From Novosphingobium sp. 17-62-19 (GTDB lineage Bacteria > Pseudomonadota > Alphaproteobacteria > Sphingomonadales > Sphingomonadaceae): a DNA stretch of 64,000 bases. The stretch spans positions 45,278 through 109,277 of the forward strand of contig NZ_NCII01000001.1 in the NCBI RefSeq assembly GCF_002256775.1, written 5' to 3'. Made by a program: the position numbers and the translations under genes. The number at the start of each line of letters is the position of its first letter. The stretch's first letter is position 1. A model generated the notes under the pieces. The model made no database searches. It was given only the letters and a program-made list of their open reading frames with translations, and was not told the DNA's origin. Positions 9,088 through 16,877 of the stretch are shown here, in pieces.

Positions 9088-9591
9088 ATGCCCATCTCGC
9101 TTGAAGATATTTCCTCTCGCCTTGCCGCACTGGAGGACAAGGAAGCTATCCGTGCGCTCAAGGCGCGCTATCTTCGCGCCTGCGATCTCAAGCAGCCCGA
9201 TGTGGTGCGCGATTGCTTCGCATCGGGCGAAATCCGCATCGCTTATCAGAACTTCCCGGAGTTCGCCGATAGGGATGCATTTGTTGAAATATATCGCCAG
9301 ATGGGTTGTCAGCCCGGAGTTTACGACATCCACCACGCTACCAACTGGGAAATCGATCTTTCCGGCGGGGATCGGGCGACCGGCAAATGGTCGCTGAATT
9401 TCCGCACGATCCTTACCGGCCCACGCCAGATCGTGCGCCTCGCGGTGGAATATGATGACGTCTACGCCAAGGTTGATGGTCGCTGGTGGATTGTAGAGAC
9501 GGTCAGCCGCGTCACCTCGATGCTGACCGAACAGGTGGCCGAGGATGGCAGTGTAACGGTTCTGGCACTGGCTGAACCGCCTGCTGCCTGA
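9088..9591 (+). CDS. BaiE-like SnoaL dehydratase (candidate 7-alpha-hydroxysteroid dehydratase)
   Basis: A 167-residue single-domain SnoaL/NTF2 protein. Its layout follows bile-acid 7-alpha-dehydratase BaiE closely. It has an N-terminal helix (SRLAALEDKEAIRALKARY), Tyr28 and Asp33 spaced as in BaiE (Tyr30/Asp35), and a His pair at 82-83 before a WEIDL strand and an ATGKW motif. It probably eliminates water from a hydroxylated steroid, as proposed for Hsh2-type enzymes of sphingomonad bile-acid degraders. Family similarity is seen in the sequence; the exact substrate is inference. gggagag precedes the start. It is divergent from the MFS transporter and convergent with the amidohydrolase, only 2 nt away. 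Confidence 0.75.
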   Translation: MPISLEDISSRLAALEDKEAIRALKARYLRACDLKQPDVVRDCFASGEIRIAYQNFPEFADRDAFVEIYRQMGCQPGVYDIHHATNWEIDLSGGDRATGKWSLNFRTILTGPRQIVRLAVEYDDVYAKVDGRWWIVETVSRVTSMLTEQVAEDGSVTVLALAEPPAA

Positions 9592-9593
9592 GG

Positions 9594-11345
9594 TTACGCA
9601 GGCATTGGCGCAACCGGTGCCTGCTGCATTCCGCGCACCACCCGTCCGGGCCGCACATCCATAGGCTGGTCGGCCCGGCGGATCACTTCTCCGCTAACCA
9701 CTGTGGCAACATAGCCCGTAGCAGTCTGATCCAGCCTGCGCCCGCCACCTGGCAGGTCATGGCGCACCACCGGCGCGTGCAGCCGTAGCGCGTCCATGTC
9801 GATCACATTGACATCGGCCTTGTATCCGGCGCGCAGCAGTCCGCGATCGTCCAGCCCGACAACACGCGCGGGCTTTGCCGCCAGCATCTGCACCACTTCG
9901 GCCACGGACAGGCGCTCACCCGCACGGTCCCGCACCCAATATGTCAGCATGAACGTGGGATAGCTGGCATCGCAGATCGCGGCATAGTGCGCGCCACCAT
10001 CGCCTAGCCCGATCACCGTATCGGCGCGGCGCACCAGCCCGATCAGCGCATCAAGCCGCGCCTCGTGGAAATTGCCCAGCGTGTTCAGGATCATGCCGTT
10101 GCCGTCACGCTCCATCAGCGCGTCGTACGCCACGTCCTCAGGGCTGCGGCCTTGTGCGCGGGCCAGCGCGCCAATGCTCTGGTCGGCCGCCGGTTCATAC
10201 TGCGGAGGATCGCCGAACGGGAACATCCAGTCCCAGTTGCGTGTCAGCATCGCCAGCGGATGCCCCGGCTGCGGCATTTCCGAAAGCAGCTGTGCACGCA
10301 TCACCGGATCGCGCAACTGCGGCAGTTGTTCTTCCAGCGTCAGGTTGGCCAGCGGCTGATACGATGGGCACAGGCAGAACGGATGAGTGGACAGCGCCCA
10401 GCCCGAAATCATGCCGATCGGGCGTGGTAGTATCTGAGGCCAGATTTCAACGCCGCGCGCCCGCGCCTCATCCACCATCCGCAGCGGCGCATCCCATGTG
10501 TTGGGCCCGCTGTTGGCCAGCGCCAGCGTGAATGTCGCTGGACGGCCAGAGCTTTCCGCCACCGCGATCAGGCGGGTCAGTTCGTCCTCCCACGTCTCGA
10601 ACGGAGCATCGAGCACCGCCTGAAACACCCCGGTCCCGGCCTCGGCCAGCGCCCCGGTTATGGCAATCAACTCGCGCGTATCGGCGCCATAGGTCGGGAT
10701 CAGTTCGCCCGTCTTGGTACGGTGGATATTCAGCCGTGATGTGGCAAAGCCGATGGCCCCTGCATCCAGTGCCTCCCGCGCAATCGCCCGCATCTGGGCC
10801 AGATCATCGTCAGTCGCCGCCTCACGCGCGATGGCGCGCTCGCCCATCACCCACACGCGCAAGGGGCTGTGCGGCAGCAGGCAGGCCACATCGATATCGC
10901 GCGGGCGCGAAGCCAGCGCGTCGAGATACTGCGGAAACGTTTCCCAGTCCCACGGTAACCCCTGCGCCATGACCACGCCGGGAATGTCCTCCACCCCTTC
11001 CATCAGCCGGATCAGCGCCTGATGATCGGCCTTGCGGCACGGCGCAAAGCCCACACCGCAATTGCCCAGAACGGCAGTCGTTACGCCATGCGAACTGCTG
11101 GGAGAGAGCGTGTCGGACCACACCGCCTGCCCATCGTAATGCGTGTGAATATCGACAAAGCCCGGCGTCACAATGCACCCGGTGGCATCAATTTCCTCGC
11201 GCGCTGTGCCCGCGTAATGCGCGCCGACAAAGGCAATGGCATCCCCGCACAGGGCCACGTCTCCAATAAAGGGTTCCCCGCCCGATCCGTCGACGATCGT
11301 GCCACCCCTGATCAAAAGATCGGCGCAAAGGCCCTGTGCGGTCAT
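9594..11345 (-). CDS. amidohydrolase, N-acyl-D-amino-acid deacylase family (second copy)
   Basis: A 583-residue metal hydrolase distinct from, but homologous to, the one at 3521-5263. The HTH metal pair is at residues 67-69, the family cysteine in LGNCG at residue 96, and GDGGAH carries the late Asp. The C-terminal beta-sandwich ends in a Pro-rich tail. It probably hydrolyses an amide or similar bond. The link to conjugated steroids is context only. It is divergent from the SDR at 11520 across a 174-bp region that contains three copies of the recurring half-site. Confidence 0.83.
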   Translation of the reverse strand: MTAQGLCADLLIRGGTIVDGSGGEPFIGDVALCGDAIAFVGAHYAGTAREEIDATGCIVTPGFVDIHTHYDGQAVWSDTLSPSSSHGVTTAVLGNCGVGFAPCRKADHQALIRLMEGVEDIPGVVMAQGLPWDWETFPQYLDALASRPRDIDVACLLPHSPLRVWVMGERAIAREAATDDDLAQMRAIAREALDAGAIGFATSRLNIHRTKTGELIPTYGADTRELIAITGALAEAGTGVFQAVLDAPFETWEDELTRLIAVAESSGRPATFTLALANSGPNTWDAPLRMVDEARARGVEIWPQILPRPIGMISGWALSTHPFCLCPSYQPLANLTLEEQLPQLRDPVMRAQLLSEMPQPGHPLAMLTRNWDWMFPFGDPPQYEPAADQSIGALARAQGRSPEDVAYDALMERDGNGMILNTLGNFHEARLDALIGLVRRADTVIGLGDGGAHYAAICDASYPTFMLTYWVRDRAGERLSVAEVVQMLAAKPARVVGLDDRGLLRAGYKADVNVIDMDALRLHAPVVRHDLPGGGRRLDQTATGYVATVVSGEVIRRADQPMDVRPGRVVRGMQQAPVAPMPA

Positions 11346-11428
11346 CGTCTCTCTCCACTGTTTCGGTGGACGGTACTGGATCGTTCGGCTTGAAGCAAGC
11401 GCAATGCCAGATCGCGCCGCTCAGAAAA

Positions 11429-11499
11429 TCCGCATATAATAGCTATTAAGCGTCATTGACCGCCGTTTGCGTTATGCAATACCGGTAGAGTTACGAAAC
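11429..11499. promoter_or_regulatory. three recurring half-sites before SDR / amidohydrolase
   Basis: TCCGCATA at 11429, TTTGCGTT at 11466 and TACGAAAC at 11492 are spaced 37 bp and 26 bp apart. This combines both offsets that recur in this window. The last arm ends 20 bp before the SDR start codon, so binding there could block transcription or translation initiation. Confidence 0.55.
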
Positions 11500-11519
11500 A
11501 CCGGAGAGGATTCGCAGGC

Positions 11520-12275
11520 ATGATCGATTATGGCCTTCACGGCAAAGTGGCGCTCGTCACCGGCGCAAGCGGCGGCATTGGTCGCGCGGCATCACTCGTC
11601 TTCGCGCGGTCGGGCGCAAGCGTGCTTGTTTGCGACGTGAACGAGGCAGGCGGCGCTGAAACGGTCGCCATGATCGAAGCGGCAGGGGGCAAGGCGGCGT
11701 TCCAGCGCTGCGACGTGTCAAAATCTGACGAGGTGAAGGCGATGGTCGCCGCTGCTGTCTCCACTTTCGGCGGACTTGATTGCGCGTTCAACAATGCGGG
11801 TATCAACCGCCTTGGCGACGACGAATACGACGACGCGATCTGGGAACGCAACATGGGCATCAACCTGTCGGGCGTGATGCGGTGTATGCGTGAAGAGGCC
11901 GAAGTGATGGTTGCGCGTGGCGGCGGGGCCATCGTGAACACTGCGTCGATCAACGGGATCGTCGGAAACGGTGGACAGCCCGCCTATGTCGCGGCGAAGC
12001 ATGGCGTCGTCGGCCTCGCTCGGCACGGCGCGCTGCGTTGGGCGCAGGCGGGCATTCGCGTAAACGCGGTGTGCCCCGGTGTGATCGAAACGCCGATGAC
12101 CGCGCCACTCATCGCCAGCCCCGAAATGAAGAAGGTTATCGATGCGATGACGCCGATGGGCCGCATGGGCACCGCGGAAGAAATTGCCGAAGCCGTCGTC
12201 TGGCTCTGCTCACCCGCCGCCAGCTTCGTTACCGGTCACGCTATGGTCGTCGATGGCGGCGCGACAGCGGTTTGA
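11520..12275 (+). CDS. classical SDR oxidoreductase
   Basis: A 251-residue NAD(P)-dependent dehydrogenase. Its motifs are TGASGGIG (cofactor), NNAG, catalytic Ser in NTASI, YVAAK, and a C-terminal VDGGAT. An Asp at the end of the second strand (VCDVN) suggests NAD preference. It is likely a hydroxysteroid or hydroxyacyl-CoA dehydrogenase. ggagagga precedes the start. It stands alone between the dyad region and a hairpin that separates it from the convergent esterase. Confidence 0.85.
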   Translation: MIDYGLHGKVALVTGASGGIGRAASLVFARSGASVLVCDVNEAGGAETVAMIEAAGGKAAFQRCDVSKSDEVKAMVAAAVSTFGGLDCAFNNAGINRLGDDEYDDAIWERNMGINLSGVMRCMREEAEVMVARGGGAIVNTASINGIVGNGGQPAYVAAKHGVVGLARHGALRWAQAGIRVNAVCPGVIETPMTAPLIASPEMKKVIDAMTPMGRMGTAEEIAEAVVWLCSPAASFVTGHAMVVDGGATAV

Positions 12276-12282
12276 AAATCGG

Positions 12283-12312
12283 ACCGGGCAGCATCAACAT
12301 TTGCTGCCCGGT
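12283..12312. terminator. hairpin between convergent SDR and esterase genes
   Basis: A perfect 11-bp inverted repeat (ACCGGGCAGCA / TGCTGCCCGGT) with an 8-nt loop lies in the 49-bp convergent gap. There is no long T-run on either side, so it is a plausible but weak bidirectional terminator. Confidence 0.55.
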
Positions 12313-12324
12313 TAAGGTGACTTG

Positions 12325-13251
12325 TCAGCCCAGCGCCGCTTTCAGCTTTGCCCCCGCCCGCTCGATATAGGGCATGGCATCGGGCACCGCTTCGAACATC
12401 GAGAAGAAGCCGTGAATCATGCCGGGAGCCTCTTCGCTATCAACCGCAACCCCCGCCGCCGCCAAGGCATCGGCATAGGCCAGCCCCTCATCGCGCAACG
12501 GGTCGTATTGCGCTACCAGAACGGTAGCTGACGGCAAACCGGCCAGATTATCGTGGCGCAACACCGCAGTGTGAGGATGCGGAGCATTCACGTCGTCCAC
12601 ATAGTGCGCCCAGAACCACTGCATCATCACGGTCGACAGGAAATAGGTGCCACCACCATTTGCTGTATAGGAATCCCGTTCAAAATCCGCATCCGCCACC
12701 GGATAGATCAGCAACTGATGTGCCAGCTTCGGCCCGGCCTCATCGCGCGCGCGGATCGCCACGGCAGCGGCAAGGTTGCCCCCGGCACTGTCTCCCGCCA
12801 CAGCAAGGCGCGAAGGATCAATGCCTAGTTCGGCGGCATGAGCCACCGCCCACAACAGCGCATCATAGCAATCATCCAGCGGGCCGGGGAACTTCGTTTC
12901 CGGTGCAAGCCGGTAGTCCACTGCCAGCACGGCCGCGCCGCTCGCCCGCGCCAGTGCGCGCGCAGTGGCATCGTGCGATTCGAGATCGCCGATCACCCAG
13001 CCGCCGCCGTGATAGAACAGCACCAGCGCCGGATTTTCCCCTGCGCCCTCAGGAACATAGAACCGCGAGCCAATGGTCCGCCCCGGCAGGTCGAGCGCGA
13101 TGTCACGCACATGCGCCACTGCGGGCGGCGGCCCCATCTGCATCGGTTTGTTCAGATCGCGCAGCGCTTGCGGCGTGATTGTGGCATAATCGACTGGCGG
13201 CATCTGCGCAAAATAGCCCAGCAGCGCCTCGACCTGAGGGTTAAGCGTCAT
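12325..13251 (-). CDS. alpha/beta hydrolase, hormone-sensitive-lipase family
   Basis: A 308-residue esterase. It has the HGGGW oxyanion motif at residues 81-85, nucleophile Ser155 in GDSAGG, and later Asp (YDPLRDEG) and His (MIHGFF) completing the triad. It probably hydrolyses a carboxylic ester or lactone, for example the product of a Baeyer-Villiger step or an esterified steroid. That link is inference. It is the last gene of a minus-strand operon (16289-12325) and starts 29 nt after the extended SDR. Confidence 0.88.
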   Translation of the reverse strand: MTLNPQVEALLGYFAQMPPVDYATITPQALRDLNKPMQMGPPPAVAHVRDIALDLPGRTIGSRFYVPEGAGENPALVLFYHGGGWVIGDLESHDATARALARASGAAVLAVDYRLAPETKFPGPLDDCYDALLWAVAHAAELGIDPSRLAVAGDSAGGNLAAAVAIRARDEAGPKLAHQLLIYPVADADFERDSYTANGGGTYFLSTVMMQWFWAHYVDDVNAPHPHTAVLRHDNLAGLPSATVLVAQYDPLRDEGLAYADALAAAGVAVDSEEAPGMIHGFFSMFEAVPDAMPYIERAGAKLKAALG

Positions 13252-13280
13252 CGTATCTCTCCCGATTTAGCCGAACTGCC

Positions 13281-14183
13281 TTATCCAAATTGGGCTGCAA
13301 TTTCTGCCACAGCCGCCGCCACATCGCGACGACGATAGCCCAACAGCGCCGTTTCGCCAGCATCGGGTTCATAACTGATCGTGTTGCCGCGCCCTTGCGG
13401 GATCGCGATGTCGGGCAGCAGCAGCAATTCCTCGTCGCGCGCCTCCAGCACCACGTCGCTGCCAACGGCATCAAAGAACAGCTGGAAATAGTCCCGGAAC
13501 GTGAGGTTTTCATCGCCCACCAGATAGGCCTTGCCCGGCTCGCCCCGCAACAGCGCGCCTTCGATGGCTTCGGACAGCGATTGGAACGACATGAAGTTGG
13601 TGCCACCCGTCGGCGCAAAGAACGGGATCGGAATATTGCCCTTGGCCCACTGCACATAAGGATCGAAAATCGCGCTCGGCAGGCCGGGCACTGTGCCGAC
13701 CATGAAGGGCGCATTTACGCTCACCACGTCAAACCCGGGCGCGCCCTCGGCTCGTGCGCCTTCGCACGCGGCAAGGCGTGACTGGATATAGACATTGCCT
13801 GCAACCAGTTCTGGCGCGGCCTGCGGATAGAAGCTGCCAAGCTGGACCGCACGGGCAACGCCAGCCTCACGCGCGGCGGCAAAGAACGCGGGCAGGGCAA
13901 CATGGTTGGCCTTGTGCAGCCACGCGCCGAAATCTTCGCCCTGTGGAACGTGGCGCGGATCGTTGCCTGCCGCAAACACCATCCAGTCGAACCCGCGCAA
14001 CCGATCGGGCGTGAAATCGCCCGCCACATAATCGCCCTGAAGGAACCCAAGCGTGGTCAGCGCCGTGCCTTCGGGCGCACCCGCCCCACGCCCGGTGATC
14101 GTCACATCATGGCCCTGTGCCGCCAGATGCAGCGCGGCATGGCCGCCCAGCGCGCCAGTGCCGCCGACTACGAGAACTTTCAT
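13281..14183 (-). CDS. NAD-dependent epimerase/dehydratase-like extended SDR
   Basis: A 300-residue Rossmann protein with N-terminal GGTGALGG, the pattern of extended or atypical SDRs such as epimerases and NmrA-like proteins. No clear YxxxK is seen at the usual place; the nearest Tyr pair is in GSFYPQ and NVYIQSR. It could reduce or isomerise an intermediate or only bind NAD(P). The start at 14183 follows a tctcct-complement ribosome site. It is separated by 2 nt from the upstream SDR, which indicates one operon. Confidence 0.75.
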   Translation of the reverse strand: MKVLVVGGTGALGGHAALHLAAQGHDVTITGRGAGAPEGTALTTLGFLQGDYVAGDFTPDRLRGFDWMVFAAGNDPRHVPQGEDFGAWLHKANHVALPAFFAAAREAGVARAVQLGSFYPQAAPELVAGNVYIQSRLAACEGARAEGAPGFDVVSVNAPFMVGTVPGLPSAIFDPYVQWAKGNIPIPFFAPTGGTNFMSFQSLSEAIEGALLRGEPGKAYLVGDENLTFRDYFQLFFDAVGSDVVLEARDEELLLLPDIAIPQGRGNTISYEPDAGETALLGYRRRDVAAAVAEIAAQFG

Positions 14184-14185
14184 CG

Positions 14186-14992
14186 CTATTTCTCCTGATA
14201 AAGCGGATTGGCCAGCGGTAGCGGCGCAAGATCCGGGCTGCGGCGCAGCAGGTTGCCGCCGTCCACCGCGATGCATTGCCCGGTTACCCAGGCACTTTCG
14301 TCTCCGGCAAGGAAGCGCACGGCCCCTGCCATGTCATCGGCCTCGCCCAAGCGGCCCAGCGGATACTCGGGCAGGAAAGCTGCCGCCGCGCCGCCATCGA
14401 ACATATCCTGCGTCGCGCCGCTGCGGGTCAGGCCGGGGCGGATCGCGTTGACGCGCAGTCCCGAAGGCCCCAACTCGTCTGCCGCCATGCGTACCAGCCC
14501 TTCGAGCCCGGCCTTTGCCACATGATAGGCCGAAAGGTGCCGGAACGTCAGGACCGCCGCGCCCGATGACAGCACGATGATCGATCCGCCCGGCGCCATC
14601 AACGGCGCGGCGTGGCGGATCACATGGAAGGTGGCGATCACGTTGGTCTCGAAGGCATCGCGATAATCTTGCGGAGTGCTTTCGATCAGCGGTTTGAACC
14701 CGCCGCCGCCCACCGTGGCAAAGGCGATGTCCAGCCTTCCGGCCAGCACGTGCGCTCCGGCAAGTGCTGCGGTCACGGCGTCCTCATCGGTTCCGTCGCC
14801 CACAAATTCATGAACTTGCACCCCCGGCACTGCGGCGCGAATATCCGCCGCCGCTTTTGCCAAAGCATCCGCGCGCCGCGCCATCAGCGCCAGCGTCGCC
14901 CCGTCGCGCGCCAACGCCAGCGCGCAGGCTCCGGCAATCGCGCCGGTCGCCCCGGTGATGAACGCGGTGCGCCCGGCCAGCGTGCCGTTCAT
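14186..14992 (-). CDS. SDR oxidoreductase
   Basis: A 268-residue SDR. The cofactor loop reads TGATGAIAG, so Ala replaces the last Gly of the usual TGxxxGxG. The catalytic residues are intact: Ser in LSSGA and YHVAK. The C-terminus is AVDGGNLL followed by a 20-residue tail. ATGA overlap with the preceding SnoaL-like gene shows translational coupling. The role is probably a hydroxysteroid or acyl-CoA-linked dehydrogenation. Confidence 0.82.
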   Translation of the reverse strand: MNGTLAGRTAFITGATGAIAGACALALARDGATLALMARRADALAKAAADIRAAVPGVQVHEFVGDGTDEDAVTAALAGAHVLAGRLDIAFATVGGGGFKPLIESTPQDYRDAFETNVIATFHVIRHAAPLMAPGGSIIVLSSGAAVLTFRHLSAYHVAKAGLEGLVRMAADELGPSGLRVNAIRPGLTRSGATQDMFDGGAAAAFLPEYPLGRLGEADDMAGAVRFLAGDESAWVTGQCIAVDGGNLLRRSPDLAPLPLANPLYQEK

Positions 14993-15420
14993 GCGGTCGC
15001 GCCGCCCACATCGTGCACGGGCCGCACTTCTTCCCAATCGACCACAAGCTCGCGCCGCGTGAATTTCCACCCATCGCCCTCACGCCGCCACTGGTCCTGA
15101 TAGCGGATCGCCCAGACCAGCAGTACATCGCGCCCGTCAGGCCCGGTCATGCGGTGCTCGGCAGTGGAGCGGGTTTCGCCCTGCGCTATGTCCTCGCTGA
15201 CCGCCGCGTCCATATCGTACACCACATGGCGCGTGGCTTTGAATGCATGGGTAAGGTGGTCGATCGAGCCAAGGTTCGCCTCAAGCCCGCTGATGGCAAA
15301 ACCGGGTCCGATAATCTCCACATCGTCTGCCATGACTTCGCGCCACAACGCCTTGTCACGCCGGTCTGCGCCCAGCCCATAACGCTCCGCCGTACGGCGT
15401 AGTTGCTCCAGATCGCTCAT
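14989..15420 (-). CDS. SnoaL-like / NTF2-fold protein
   Basis: A 143-residue single-domain protein. Near the N-terminus Tyr14 and Asp19 occur in RYGLGAD, the spacing also seen in the BaiE-like protein at 9088. A YQDQW...GDGWKFTRRE segment forms the last strands. It has ATGA overlaps at both ends, with the SDR at 15417 upstream and the SDR at 14992 downstream. It is likely a dehydratase, isomerase or hydratase acting between the two dehydrogenases, which is inference. Confidence 0.72.
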   Translation of the reverse strand: MSDLEQLRRTAERYGLGADRRDKALWREVMADDVEIIGPGFAISGLEANLGSIDHLTHAFKATRHVVYDMDAAVSEDIAQGETRSTAEHRMTGPDGRDVLLVWAIRYQDQWRREGDGWKFTRRELVVDWEEVRPVHDVGGATA

Positions 15421-16289
15421 GCTACCGTCCCCGGAATGACCAGCCCATTGCCTGAAATCAGCGGCACATTGGTCCATTCGCCCTGGGGCGTGCGATACCA
15501 ACCCCCCGCTGCCAGCGCCCCGCCATCCACGTTAATTGTGGTGCCGGTCACCCACGCCGCCAGCGGACTGGCGAGATAGAGCGCCGCGCCCGCGCTGTCT
15601 GACGGTTGACCAAACCGGCCCAGTGGAATCCAGCGCTCTTCATGCGCGCGGTTTTCGGGCGGGATCATGTAGTCCAGCGCCACTTGCGGCGTATCGGTCG
15701 TCTCGGGCGCGATGGTGTTCACACGGATGCCTTCCGGCCCCAGTTCCAGCGCGAGGCTCTTGGTAAAGCCCGTCACCGCCCATTTGGCCGCAGCATAGAC
15801 GCTGCAATAGGGAATGCCGCGATGCGCCTCGATCGAGGTGACGTTGATGATCGACGATCCGGGTCCGGCCTTGCGCAGCAGAGGGATCATTGCGCGCGTC
15901 ATGCGCAGCAATTGCCCCAGATTGGTGTCGAGGATTTCCTCGGTTTCCTCGTCCTCCAGCATGGCAAAGGGCCGTGCGTGGACGAAGTGGCCGACATTGT
16001 TGACCAGCACATCCAGCTTGCCGGTTTCAGCCGCAATGCGCTCGGCCAGCATCGCGCCCACGCCGCGCTGGCGCACATCGCAGCGGATCACGCGTGCGCT
16101 GGGCATCGCAGCTTCGGCCTGATCGGCGCGGGCCGGATCGATCTCGGCGATCACCACTTGCGCGCCTGCGCTGTCAAAAGCCTCGGCAATCGCCCGCCCG
16201 ATGCCCACGCCGCCACCGGTGATCAGCACGGTCTTGCCGGTAAAGTCCAGCGCGTGCGCAAAGTCGGGCCTTTGCGGGTTCGCAGTCAT
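15417..16289 (-). CDS. classical SDR oxidoreductase, first gene of operon
   Basis: A 290-residue SDR. Its motifs are TGGGVGIG, NNVG, catalytic Ser in NVTSI, YAAAK and NVDGG, followed by a 25-residue C-terminal extension. The Glu after strand 2 (IAEID) suggests NAD use. It is the promoter-proximal gene of a five-gene minus-strand unit with SnoaL, SDR, extended SDR and esterase. A pair of recurring half-sites lies 53-97 bp upstream. The substrate is unknown, probably a hydroxylated steroid. Confidence 0.83.
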   Translation of the reverse strand: MTANPQRPDFAHALDFTGKTVLITGGGVGIGRAIAEAFDSAGAQVVIAEIDPARADQAEAAMPSARVIRCDVRQRGVGAMLAERIAAETGKLDVLVNNVGHFVHARPFAMLEDEETEEILDTNLGQLLRMTRAMIPLLRKAGPGSSIINVTSIEAHRGIPYCSVYAAAKWAVTGFTKSLALELGPEGIRVNTIAPETTDTPQVALDYMIPPENRAHEERWIPLGRFGQPSDSAGAALYLASPLAAWVTGTTINVDGGALAAGGWYRTPQGEWTNVPLISGNGLVIPGTVA

Positions 16290-16341
16290 CGGATGCGGAT
16301 CCTCTTGATGCCAATGAATCGGCGTTGATGTATTTATTGTC

Positions 16342-16386
16342 TACGCATAGTGCGGATGGAAACGCGCTCTGTCAATGGGATGCGCA
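16342..16386. promoter_or_regulatory. paired half-sites (37-bp offset) before SDR operon
   Basis: TACGCATA at 16342 and GATGCGCA at 16379 have starts 37 bp apart. They lie just upstream of the operon that starts at 16289 and downstream of the ferredoxin stop-side boundary. The match to the motif is weaker than in other copies. Confidence 0.35.
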
Positions 16387-16406
16387 GCGCAAAGAGGATT
16401 ACGCTG

Positions 16407-16739
16407 CTACGCCCCGGGCTGATCCGCCGGGATATGCACTACCAGCCCGTCCAACTCTTCGCCCAGTTGCACCTGGCACGACAGGCGGCTGTTGGGGCGC
16501 ACTTCTACACCCTCGATCAGTCCCAACATCTCGCGCTCGTCCGGGTGTGCAGGTCCGGTGCGGTCCAGCCATTCGGGATCGATATAGCAGTGGCAGGTAG
16601 CGCACTGCATCATCCCGCCACACAGCGCGTCGATCCCGTCGACCAGACTGCCGACCGCCAGTTGCATCAGCGTCATGCCCTCGAAGTTCACGCAAGTCCG
16701 CGCTGTCCCGTCGGGCTGGACGAAAGTCACTTTGGCCAT
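16407..16739 (-). CDS. 2Fe-2S ferredoxin, adrenodoxin/putidaredoxin type
   Basis: A 110-residue electron carrier. Cluster ligands are Cys40, Cys46, Cys49 (CGGMMQCATC) and Cys88, the CX5CX2C...C pattern of P450-partner ferredoxins. It lies 138 nt downstream of the cytochrome P450 on the same strand and is very likely its redox partner. No ferredoxin reductase is encoded in the window, so electrons must come from an enzyme made elsewhere. A palindromic repeat lies between the two genes. Confidence 0.9.
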   Translation of the reverse strand: MAKVTFVQPDGTARTCVNFEGMTLMQLAVGSLVDGIDALCGGMMQCATCHCYIDPEWLDRTGPAHPDEREMLGLIEGVEVRPNSRLSCQVQLGEELDGLVVHIPADQPGA

Positions 16740-16770
16740 TCACTGTCCCTCAAATTGTGCCATTTTATCC

Positions 16771-16860
16771 TTCGTCATTGCGAGCCCGCGCAGCGGGAGA
16801 AGCAATCCAGAGCGCCATGCGCCACGCTCTGGATTGCTTCGCTCCGCTCGCAATGACGAA
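16771..16860. repeat. 90-bp intergenic palindromic repeat
   Basis: The outer arms TTCGTCATTGCGAG / CTCGCAATGACGAA are a perfect 14-bp inverted repeat. The inner arms AAGCAATCCAGAGCG / CGCTCTGGATTGCTT are a perfect 15-bp inverted repeat. The whole element can fold into one long hairpin. This is the form of a dispersed REP/MITE-like element. It lies between P450 and ferredoxin genes and could stabilise or attenuate the transcript. Confidence 0.8.
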
Positions 16861-16877
16861 CCAGTGGGGATGCCTCT

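Noticed and set aside
10532-10972. Arg/Pro/Ser-rich frame opposite the second amidohydrolase
   Set aside because: It has low-complexity composition, no ribosome site, and lies inside a well-supported gene on the other strand.
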